A stretch of DNA of 64,000 nucleotides from a virus. The translations under genes were made by a program, and so were the position numbers. Below the pieces are notes generated by a model. The model searched no databases. It was not told the origin of the DNA and saw only the letters and a list, made by a program, of their open reading frames with translations. Shown here piece by piece: positions 15,249 through 21,063 of this stretch; position 1 is the first letter of the stretch, and each line of letters starts with the position of its first letter. The stretch is taken from positions 24,185 to 88,184 of IMG/VR virus record IMGVR_UViG_3300048687_000070; one strand, written 5' to 3'.

Positions 15249-15842
15249 CTAGGCGCCGGCCACGCTAGTGCTCATGCCAACGATCAGCGCTTTGCCGGTG
15301 GAGCGACTCACTAAGCCTTGGGCGACTAGTAGCTGAAGTCCACGGCGGACGGTGAGTTGACTGACGCCGAACTCGAAGGCCAAGGACACGACTCCAGGAA
15401 GCTGCGCCCCCGTGTCGTAATCTCCGGACGTGATCTGTTGCGAGATCTGCTCGGCGACAAGCTCAGGCATTGAGATCTTCCGCCGCCTGCTCTCCTTGTC
15501 CACGGCGAGACCTCGCAGGAAGAGAGCTTCCTTCGCGGCCTTGGCGCGAGGAGATGCGGCCTGCTTAGGGGGCTGCCAGCCTTGATCCCGATCAGCGACA
15601 GTCGGGACGTGTGCCCGATTGTGGATTGCGCCCTCGGTGCGTATCGCGGCGAGTTCAGCGACTTCCGCCTCCCGTCGAGACTCGAACCACTGGACTCGCT
15701 CCCCGCGGACATCTGGCCACCAGGTCTTGGCGTGTTCCAGGGCGTGCTGCTTCCACCGGCGGTGCGGGTTGCTAGAGATCCCGACGTACAGGAGGCGGTC
15801 GTCCGCGTCGTAGAGGCGGTATAGAGCGGTCCGTTCCGTCAT
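15249..15842 (-). CDS. GIY-YIG domain fused to GntR-type winged helix
   Basis: A 197-residue leftward protein joining two domains. Residues 5-75 look like a GIY-YIG nuclease-type domain: LYRLYDADDRLLYVGISSN, then HRRWKQHALEHAKTWW. Residues 120-190 are a GntR winged helix: ELVAEQISQQITSGDY, GVSQLTVRRGLQLL, LVSRSTGK. AICEs often carry a GntR repressor (KorSA-like) controlling transfer. Here the nuclease-like domain may bind or nick DNA, or may simply be a sensor. Start ATG overlaps the stop of the upstream XRE gene, so they are co-expressed. Confidence 0.8.
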   Translation of the reverse strand: MTERTALYRLYDADDRLLYVGISSNPHRRWKQHALEHAKTWWPDVRGERVQWFESRREAEVAELAAIRTEGAIHNRAHVPTVADRDQGWQPPKQAASPRAKAAKEALFLRGLAVDKESRRRKISMPELVAEQISQQITSGDYDTGAQLPGVVSLAFEFGVSQLTVRRGLQLLVAQGLVSRSTGKALIVGMSTSVAGA

Positions 15843-16588
15843 TCTGGCCTCCGGCTATACCGTGCCAGCGCGCCCTGGGTTGTGGACGCTTCCTGAAGTG
15901 AGAGCGCCCATGGTCCGGTGTTGGTGTCCATGTCCTTGCCGAAGCCCACCCACTTGCCGATCATGCGTGTGCCTGTCGGCTCGACGAGCATCTGGATCGC
16001 CCCGTGGTAGCGGGCGCCCCGGTAGTAGCCGTCGGTTGCGGTCTGCTCAACCCAGGTGCCGGTAATGACGCTGCCGTCGACCGTCAGGTCCATGGTCAGC
16101 GGGGAGTCCGGGTTCGTGGACGCGCCAGGGAGGGATCGGACCGTGAGGCGGTTCCCACGCTGGAGCACGAGCACGTAGTGCTGGGCGACGAAGGTCTCGT
16201 CGCGCCCACTGGAGTAGAACTCGTAGCGCGACAGCCAGACACCGTTGTAGCTGCTCCGGGGGGACGCCTGGGGTACCGGGCCCGGGGCCGGCGGGGCGAC
16301 ACCTTCCGGAGATGGCCGGACGTCGTGACCACCAGAGCCGTCTTCGGAGACGTGAGGGAAGTTGGCCGACGCGGAGAAGCCGAGCTCCTCGACCGCCATT
16401 CCGGTTACTGCTTCAAGGGCGCGAATGTAGGGCGGCTGAGGGCGCCGTGTCTGCCCTGACTCCCATCGTTGGACGAGCCGCTTGTTGGCTGCTGCTGCCC
16501 CGTTCTCCTTGAGCGCGGATGCGAAGCCCTCCTGACTCAGGAGCATGCCCATGCGGACAGCCCGGAGTGTGGCGTTTGGTGTCGTCAT
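15839..16588 (-). CDS. XRE-family regulator with C-terminal beta-rich sensor domain
   Basis: A 249-residue leftward protein. The N-terminal HTH (about 5-65) reads LLSQEGFASALKENG, KRLVQRWESGQTRRP and YIRALEAVTGM. A Pro-rich linker (75-110) leads to a beta-rich domain (110-235) with NGVWLSRYEFYSSGR and VITGTWVEQTATDGYYRGA repeats. Such two-part regulators are common in Streptomyces mobile elements and probably sense a signal to release a promoter. Coupled to the GIY-YIG/GntR gene downstream. Confidence 0.8.
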   Translation of the reverse strand: MTTPNATLRAVRMGMLLSQEGFASALKENGAAAANKRLVQRWESGQTRRPQPPYIRALEAVTGMAVEELGFSASANFPHVSEDGSGGHDVRPSPEGVAPPAPGPVPQASPRSSYNGVWLSRYEFYSSGRDETFVAQHYVLVLQRGNRLTVRSLPGASTNPDSPLTMDLTVDGSVITGTWVEQTATDGYYRGARYHGAIQMLVEPTGTRMIGKWVGFGKDMDTNTGPWALSLQEASTTQGALARYSRRPE

Positions 16589-16641
16589 GCAAGTAACGGT
16601 AGCCAGCGAAGCTAGGGAATGACACCGGTTTGACGCCCTAA

Positions 16642-16661
16642 TGACGTCAAAGGGACGTCAC
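16642..16661. promoter_or_regulatory. TGACGTC elements upstream of the XRE gene
   Basis: The palindrome TGACGTCA (16642-16649) is followed by a GACGTCA in opposite sense (16654-16660). A further TGACGT occurs at 16988-16993 before the next leftward regulator. These may be operator half-sites for one of the module's own regulators. No convincing -10 box could be assigned. Confidence 0.4.
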
Positions 16662-16735
16662 GTTTGCCGTCGCGGGAAGCGGAGGTGCGGGGTCACTGTG
16701 TGGTCATGACTGATCACGGCATGCCCCCGGCTCGG

Positions 16736-16954
16736 CTATTCCTCGGTCCCTGGCGTCTCGCTGGCGCCAGCGGCCAGCACGATCCGCCGCACCTGTTGGC
16801 GGGTGTACCCCGTCGCGTCGCAGATGTCCTTCTGGGTTACGCCGTCGCTGTCGGCGTCCCGAATGGCGACAGCAAGCGCCTGGCGCAGGACTTCAGTCCG
16901 CATCTCGGCGTCCCTGAACTGCTTCGCCACCTGCTCCAGTGATCGCTTGTCCAT
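16736..16954 (-). CDS. Small HTH protein
   Basis: A 72-residue leftward protein, ATG 16954. After a helical N-terminus (MDKRSLEQVAKQFRDAEMR) it has an HTH: DGVTQKDICDATGYTRQQV followed by RRIVL. It is divergent from the operon that begins at 17163 and likely regulates the shared intergenic region. The short size and fold resemble small AICE regulators. Confidence 0.75.
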   Translation of the reverse strand: MDKRSLEQVAKQFRDAEMRTEVLRQALAVAIRDADSDGVTQKDICDATGYTRQQVRRIVLAAGASETPGTEE

Positions 16955-17028
16955 GCAAGTTAGTGTCCCATCCGCTGGCATGTGACATGACGTTACGTGA
17001 ACAGCTCGAAATTGCCTAGGTCTAACGC

Positions 17029-17058
17029 TTGACGGAGGGAACATCGTGTTCCTATGGT
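17029..17058 (+). promoter_or_regulatory. Rightward promoter with palindromic operator
   Basis: TTGACG (17029-17034) and TATGGT (17053-17058) are separated by 18 bases and look like a vegetative promoter for the small-gene operon starting at 17163. The spacer holds the perfect palindrome GGAACA-TCG-TGTTCC (17038-17052). A repressor bound there would block RNA polymerase directly, as expected for a transfer operon held off by a GntR or HTH protein encoded next door. Confidence 0.65.
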
Positions 17059-17162
17059 GGAGCTCGTTGGAAGGCAAGACGCCAACAAAAATGGCCCCGC
17101 CCGGTGTTGGAGCACCGAAGCGAGGCCTAGGTCAGACGCCCTCAGTACAGGGAGACCAACTC

Positions 17163-17606
17163 ATGAGCACAACCGTACAGCCCGCGCCCCTGGCGCTGGA
17201 GTCCACTTCCCGTCTCGTCCCGGCGATGGTTGGCCGGCCGGGCGCCACGCAGACCGTATGGATCACCTGCCCCGCATGGTGCTCCCAGGACCACCTCGCT
17301 GACCGTGAGGTCGCGATCGAGGACATCGACCACTACTCGACCCCGTCGGGCTGGAGTGTCGGTTCGATCCTCGCCCCTGACGAGGCCGTGCACGACCTGT
17401 ACGTGCGGGTCCACTCGGACCCGATGCACGAGCTGCCCGCTCTGCGTGAGGCGCATGTCCTCCTCGGCAACGGCTCGCCGTTCGACTCGTACCTGACGCC
17501 GGACATGGCGGAGGCGACGGCCGACGAGCTGGTCGCCATGGCCTCCCAGATCCGCCAGGCCGCCACCATCGCCCGCGAGCAGCAGGTCGGGGAGGTGTCG
17601 TCATGA
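17163..17606 (+). CDS. DUF6907-like protein
   Basis: A 147-residue protein; ATG 17163 follows GGGAG. The middle segment TVWITCPAWCSQDHLADR and the following Asp/His residues match the Cys/His pattern of DUF6907 proteins, which are frequent in Streptomyces mobile elements. A metal site is likely, the function unknown. First gene of the rightward operon under the operator-containing promoter. Confidence 0.75.
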   Translation: MSTTVQPAPLALESTSRLVPAMVGRPGATQTVWITCPAWCSQDHLADREVAIEDIDHYSTPSGWSVGSILAPDEAVHDLYVRVHSDPMHELPALREAHVLLGNGSPFDSYLTPDMAEATADELVAMASQIRQAATIAREQQVGEVSS

Positions 17607-17821
17607 CGACCACCCTGAGCCCCGCCGACGTTGCCGCCCACGAGCTGGCCTCCTATGTCCGTCCCCGCCGGATCCTGCAGCGTTTCCCGGCTGGTGGCCC
17701 GCGCGGCTCCTGGCCGGCGGAGGAGTACGCGAACCAGCGTCGCCTGGAGGGTCAGCCCGCCGAGGTCGTGATGGATCTTCGGTCTGACGCGTTCCTGGTG
17801 ATCGTCCGGGAGGCGTCGTGA
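17603..17821 (+). CDS. Small protein of the transfer operon, unknown
   Basis: A 72-residue protein, ATG 17603 overlapping the previous stop. It has a VRPRRILQRF segment and a C-terminal beta strand pair (EVVMDLRSDAFLVIVRE). No family recognised. Confidence 0.6.
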   Translation: MTTTLSPADVAAHELASYVRPRRILQRFPAGGPRGSWPAEEYANQRRLEGQPAEVVMDLRSDAFLVIVREAS

Positions 17822-18081
17822 GTGGCTCTCGGTTGACGTCCGCGGTGCAGGCGGTGATTGCGGTCGGTCGGGCGATGCGGGCTGCGGATCCGTTGCCGGA
17901 TGCGTCGCCGTGGCTGGTGTTTGAGCTGCGGGATCCGGCCGGCGAGCTGCTTTTTGACGGTCATCTGTCGTGGCTGGGTGCGGAGCGGGTGGTGGCGGTG
18001 TTGGAGGCGGCTGCGGCCGTGCAGCACCGTCGGCCGGCCGCTCCGACTCGCCCGCGGTTGCATCTGGTGCGTAACCCCTAG
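17818..18081 (+). CDS. Small protein of the transfer operon, unknown
   Basis: An 87-residue protein starting at GTG 17818. N-terminal helices are followed by WLVFELRDPAGELLFDGHLS, a beta-hairpin typical of small AICE proteins. Codon use here (many GTG, TTG and GCG) is slightly less C-ending than in neighbouring genes. Unknown function. Confidence 0.6.
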   Translation: MSGSRLTSAVQAVIAVGRAMRAADPLPDASPWLVFELRDPAGELLFDGHLSWLGAERVVAVLEAAAAVQHRRPAAPTRPRLHLVRNP

Positions 18082-18166
18082 ACCGCCGCGGTCGACGGTC
18101 GATCCCCCCATCCCGTCGGCCGCGGCGCCCACCCACACCCCAACTTCCCGAGAGGGCTTGATCGTG

Positions 18167-18406
18167 ATGTCTCCGTTCCTGTCCGACGCCGATCTGGGCG
18201 TCACCGACATCGGCCGCAAGAAGCGCGCCTCGACGACCGTCGGCGACGTGTCGGACGCCTACGCCGCCCAGCTGATCGACGAGTACCTGGCCGCGCGCGC
18301 CGCCCGCAGCTTCGAGCTCATGGCGTTGATCCGCGACCACGCCGCCGCGATCGACCCGCTCCTCGTCGACGAGCTCGACGGCATCGACTACCCGGCCGCC
18401 GCCTGA
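18167..18406 (+). CDS. Small helical protein of the transfer operon
   Basis: A 79-residue protein. ATG 18167 is used; GTG 18164, one codon upstream, fits the AGAGGG ribosome binding site slightly better. The product is acidic and helical (AYAAQLIDEYLAARAARSF). Unknown function. The stop touches the start of the next gene. Confidence 0.6.
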   Translation: MSPFLSDADLGVTDIGRKKRASTTVGDVSDAYAAQLIDEYLAARAARSFELMALIRDHAAAIDPLLVDELDGIDYPAAA

Positions 18407-18549
18407 TGTGGGGCCAGCTGCTGGTCATCGTCATCGTCGGCGCCCTGTTCCTCGCGACGGGCTGGCTTCGGTGGCGCATCGAGCAGCCGGAGCGGGTCGA
18501 GTGTCGTGGCCACGGCTGCTGCCACACCTGCTGCAAGGGAGCTGCGTGA
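18406..18549 (+). CDS. 47-residue membrane peptide with Cys-rich tail
   Basis: ATG 18406 overlaps the last base of the previous stop, and the stop (18547-18549) overlaps the next start. An N-terminal membrane segment (LLVIVIVGALFLATGWL) is followed by a tail with five Cys (CRGHGCCHTCC). It could be a small membrane-anchored metal-binding or redox peptide. Unknown function. Confidence 0.6.
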   Translation: MWGQLLVIVIVGALFLATGWLRWRIEQPERVECRGHGCCHTCCKGAA

Positions 18550-18929
18550 TGGCCGCCGTTGACATCACGTCGTTCGGCTACCTGCACGACGGGCCGCCGG
18601 CCGCGCACCTGACGGTCGATCTGCGCCAGCACTTCCGCGACCCGCACGTTAGCCCGGAGCTGCGCCACATGACCGCCGACGACGAGCCGGTCCGTACCGC
18701 GGTCCTGAACACGCCCGGCCTCTCTGCGCTGGTGCAGGCCGTGACCGCGGCGGTCGAGGCGTTCGCGTCCGGCCCGTCCGCCGGTGCCGTCACGGTCGCC
18801 GCCGGGTGTGCGGGAGGCCGGCATCGCGCTCCCACATTTGCCCGCGCTCTTGCCGACCTGCTTTCTGCAGCCGGCCACCAAATCACCGTCCAACACCGCG
18901 ACATGGACAAGCCCGTCGTCCAGCGGTGA
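18549..18929 (+). CDS. Stand-alone RapZ C-terminal domain protein
   Basis: A 126-residue protein equal to the C-terminal half of RapZ. It carries GCAGGRHRAPTFARALADLL, then HQITVQHRDMDKP, matching the family's glycine-rich loop with conserved His-Arg and the final strand. In E. coli this half of RapZ binds the small RNAs GlmY and GlmZ. The N-terminal kinase-like half is absent. The last codons lie inside a degenerate tRNA-like sequence (18911-18978), which could be its RNA partner (inference). Copies of this gene are frequent in Streptomyces mobile elements. Confidence 0.8.
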   Translation: MAAVDITSFGYLHDGPPAAHLTVDLRQHFRDPHVSPELRHMTADDEPVRTAVLNTPGLSALVQAVTAAVEAFASGPSAGAVTVAAGCAGGRHRAPTFARALADLLSAAGHQITVQHRDMDKPVVQR

Positions 18930-18978
18930 ACCGGCAGCCCCGATGGTCGCAGGCCGGGTTCGACTCCCGGCCGGGGCA
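18911..18978 (+). ncRNA. Degenerate tRNA-like element
   Basis: GTCGTCCAGCGGT (18915-18927) equals the D-arm region of actinobacterial tRNAs. A perfect 7-bp stem GGCCGGG/CCCGGCC (18952-18958 with 18966-18972) carries the classic T-loop TTCGACT. The closing GGGC (18974-18977) can pair with GCCC (18911-18914). At 68 nt it is short, the anticodon arm pairs badly, and no CCA follows directly, so it is not a working tRNA. It overlaps the end of the RapZ-like gene. It may be an RNA ligand, a tRNA fossil, or an old attachment site. Confidence 0.5.
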
Positions 18979-19017
18979 CGCACCACCAACTCGTTCACCG
19001 AATCAAAGGAGTACGTC

Positions 19018-19248
19018 ATGGGCCTGTGGCCGCGCAGCAACCGTTTCGAGGACGCCCGTCAGCAGCCGATCAGCGAGAGCAGCACGCGTGAGGCGGTGTC
19101 GAACCTGTCCGCGATGGCGAAGGCGTCGGAGGCCTCCGGGGACAGCCAGTCGGCGGCGACGGCGCGGGAGGCGTTGGACATGGAGCTGGACACCCTCCAC
19201 GAGATCAGGAACCTGCAGGCGCACGGATTCAAGCAGCCGAAGCGCTAA
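19018..19248 (+). CDS. Small helical protein of the transfer operon
   Basis: A 76-residue protein; ATG 19018 is seven bases after AAAGGAG. It is almost wholly helical, with SNLSAMAKASEASGDSQSAA and EALDMELDTLHEIRNLQ. Unknown function. The CGCACCACCAAC motif (18979-18990) in its leader recurs before the gene at 19392. Confidence 0.6.
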   Translation: MGLWPRSNRFEDARQQPISESSTREAVSNLSAMAKASEASGDSQSAATAREALDMELDTLHEIRNLQAHGFKQPKR

Positions 19249-19258
19249 CCCCCTGGTC

Positions 19259-19302
19259 GCCGCGGGCGGGTGTTCACGGTTCCCCTCCGTCCCGCCCGCG
19301 GC
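19259..19302. terminator. 12-bp hairpin in the transfer operon
   Basis: GCCGCGGGCGGG (19259-19270) pairs exactly with 19291-19302, with a 20-nt loop. It may lower expression of the downstream membrane and DNA-pump genes. Confidence 0.55.
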
Positions 19303-19391
19303 TCCCAGCCTCGGCCCGAGTTCCCGTCGTATGCCGCAAGGCAGACCGAGGCGCGCACCACCAACCGAACCCAACCCGAGAGGAGCCCTTC

Positions 19392-19541
19392 ATGGGCCTG
19401 CGCGACAAGATTTTTGGCACGCCGGAGCAGCAGGAGCACAACGCCCGCTTCAACAACCGGGACACCGACCCGGACAGCGAGGAGTACCTGGCCTCCCACG
19501 ACCGGGTCATCGCCGCGGAGAAGACGGCGAAGAAGGCGTGA
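19392..19541 (+). CDS. 49-residue charged protein
   Basis: ATG 19392 lies nine bases after GAGAGGAG. The product starts MGLRDKIFGTPEQQEHN and is highly charged and helical. The opening MGL and the leader resemble those of the gene at 19018, suggesting an old duplication of the leader. The stop overlaps the next start. Confidence 0.6.
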   Translation: MGLRDKIFGTPEQQEHNARFNNRDTDPDSEEYLASHDRVIAAEKTAKKA

Positions 19542-19723
19542 TGGCCGCCTACCACTGCAAGCAGGACGAGACGCACGCCGAACTGCACGCCGGCGGGGCG
19601 AACCTGCCGTGCACCCAGTGCAAGGCCCACGCGAACAGCATGCCCATCGCGGGCGGCTGTCTGATCGTGACGCTCGTGTCCACCGCCATTGGCGCACTGC
19701 TGTACGGCCGGAAGAAGACCTGA
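19541..19723 (+). CDS. Small membrane protein with zinc-like Cys
   Basis: A 60-residue protein. A Cys/His-rich N-terminus (YHCKQDETHAELHAGG, CTQC) precedes one membrane segment (CLIVTLVSTAIGALLYG). Unknown function. Small membrane proteins are typical of Streptomyces spread (Spd) functions, but similarity cannot be shown here. Confidence 0.6.
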   Translation: MAAYHCKQDETHAELHAGGANLPCTQCKAHANSMPIAGGCLIVTLVSTAIGALLYGRKKT

Positions 19724-19755
19724 ATCCGAACCAACCGCCTGGAGAGGAGGCCGTC

Positions 19756-19959
19756 ATGCGGCCCCTGAAAGTCCTGCTCGTGACGGCCGTCCTCGCCCTG
19801 TTCGGCGCCTGCCCGTCGCTCGCCACCGCCCTCGGTGACGCGCTCGGCCTCGTGTTCGGCGGCGCCGCACAGATCGTCACCCAGCCCGCGCTGTTGCTCG
19901 CCGTGGCCCTCGGTGGCCTCGTTGCCGTCGTCGCCCGGCGTGGCCGGAGGGCCATCTGA
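19756..19959 (+). CDS. Small membrane or exported protein
   Basis: A 67-residue protein behind a strong GAGAGGAGG. It begins with a signal-like sequence (LKVLLVTAVLALFGACPSLA) and has a second hydrophobic stretch (LLLAVALGGLVAVVA) before a basic end. It could be a two-pass membrane protein or a secreted peptide. Unknown function. Confidence 0.6.
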   Translation: MRPLKVLLVTAVLALFGACPSLATALGDALGLVFGGAAQIVTQPALLLAVALGGLVAVVARRGRRAI

Positions 19960-20246
19960 TGCCGATCACCCTGCCCGCGTTCCTGACCCGCCATAAGGAG
20001 AGCCCGGTGTCCGAGACCACCGCCCCTGCCGAGAACGGACCCAATGTCCTGATGCGGTTCCTCACCCTGGGAGGAGCTATCGCGATCGTCACCGGGTCCG
20101 GCAGCTACGGGGCCGAGGACTGCCACTGGAAGTGCCTCGGCTGCGACGACACGGACAACGGCATCCCCCGATGGGGCTGGAACGCGCGGGACGCAGCCAA
20201 CGCCCACGCGGGGCAGTGCCGGGCGATGCCGAAGCCGGGGGCGTGA
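19959..20246 (+). CDS. Small Cys-containing protein, unknown
   Basis: A 95-residue protein beginning one base inside the previous stop. The C-terminal half (CHWKCLGCDDTDNG, then AHAGQC) resembles a zinc-binding domain found in small AICE proteins. An internal GTG at about 20008 could give a shorter product. Unknown function. Confidence 0.6.
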   Translation: MPITLPAFLTRHKESPVSETTAPAENGPNVLMRFLTLGGAIAIVTGSGSYGAEDCHWKCLGCDDTDNGIPRWGWNARDAANAHAGQCRAMPKPGA

Positions 20247-20247
20247 C

Positions 20248-21060
20248 GTGAACAGCCCACCTTCCCGCGCCCGGTGGGATCCGCTCGTCGCGGTATCCCT
20301 GATCGCCGGTGTCGGCTTCACTGCGATCGCCGAGTACCAGCTCGCCAGAAAGATCGGCTCCCCGGTACCCGTGGCGGTACTACTGCCCGTGGCATTGGAC
20401 GTGTACGTGGTCGCCGCCATCCGCCGCTCTCGCGGCCGGGACATCGCACTCGCACTCCTCCTCATGGGCGTCGCGCAGGTGTCGGCGCACATGCTCGAAG
20501 CCGGCGTCGTCGAGATTTCAGTACCGCTCGTCGCGGCCGTCTCCGTCCTGGTACCGCTCGTCATCTGGCGGGTGCACGCGCTGGCGGTACTGCCGAAGAA
20601 GCAGCCCGCCGGTACCGGTACCGCCCCGGCCGTGAGCGAGCCGGTTCCGGACGCCACCGTCGAGCGAGTACCGGCATCCGCGCCCGCCCCGGTACCGCCT
20701 GCGGTACCGGTACCGCCCGCGAGCCGCCCGGAACTCGAGGCCGTACCGGAAGCAGTACCGGCCCCGGTACCGGTACGGCCGCGCCGCCCGAACAGCCAGA
20801 AGACGCCGCGCAGTACCGCCCCGAAGTCCCGGCAGAAGAAGACCGGTACCGGCTCGTTCGACGACCACGTCCGCACCGCCATCGGCTGGCTCGGCGACGA
20901 ACCGGACCTGTCCGGTACCGCCATCGGCGAGCGGCTCGGTACCGGCGACTCCTACGGCCGCCGCGTGCGCCGCGAAGCCCTCGCGAAGGCCGGTACCGAA
21001 CCGGCTCCTGGCCCCGAGCACCGGGACCACAACACCGACCAAATCCTCACCGGAAGCTGA
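20248..21060 (+). CDS. DUF2637/SpdB-like membrane protein
   Basis: A 270-residue protein, GTG 20248. The N-terminal ~110 residues hold three or four membrane segments (VAVSLIAGVGFTAIAEYQLA, VAVLLPVALDVYVVAAI and others) as in DUF2637/SpdB proteins placed before tra genes in AICEs. A Pro/Val/Ala-rich middle (about 125-210) leads to a C-terminal HTH-like domain (GTAIGERLGTGDSYGRRVRR). It would assist spread of transferred DNA between mycelial compartments. The DNA carries twelve GGTACC sites, forcing the rare Val codon GTA and Gly codon GGT. Confidence 0.75.
   Translation: MNSPPSRARWDPLVAVSLIAGVGFTAIAEYQLARKIGSPVPVAVLLPVALDVYVVAAIRRSRGRDIALALLLMGVAQVSAHMLEAGVVEISVPLVAAVSVLVPLVIWRVHALAVLPKKQPAGTGTAPAVSEPVPDATVERVPASAPAPVPPAVPVPPASRPELEAVPEAVPAPVPVRPRRPNSQKTPRSTAPKSRQKKTGTGSFDDHVRTAIGWLGDEPDLSGTAIGERLGTGDSYGRRVRREALAKAGTEPAPGPEHRDHNTDQILTGS
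20364..20997. repeat. Cluster of twelve GGTACC sites, candidate clt
   Basis: GGTACC occurs at 20364, 20550, 20611, 20617, 20691, 20703, 20709, 20766, 20845, 20914, 20938 and 20992, mostly followed by G. At this base composition I would expect well under one. Related AGTACCG and CGTACCG words add to the array. The sites fall in different codon phases (GGT-ACC and GTA-CCG), so protein sequence alone does not explain them. In Streptomyces, TraB pumps recognise short repeats next to traB; this array is 70-700 bases before the pump gene. Confidence 0.6.
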
Positions 21061-21063
21061 CCC

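Noticed and set aside
18911-18978. A functional tRNA gene
   Set aside because: Too short, poor anticodon stem, imperfect acceptor stem and no adjoining CCA; kept as a tRNA-like element.
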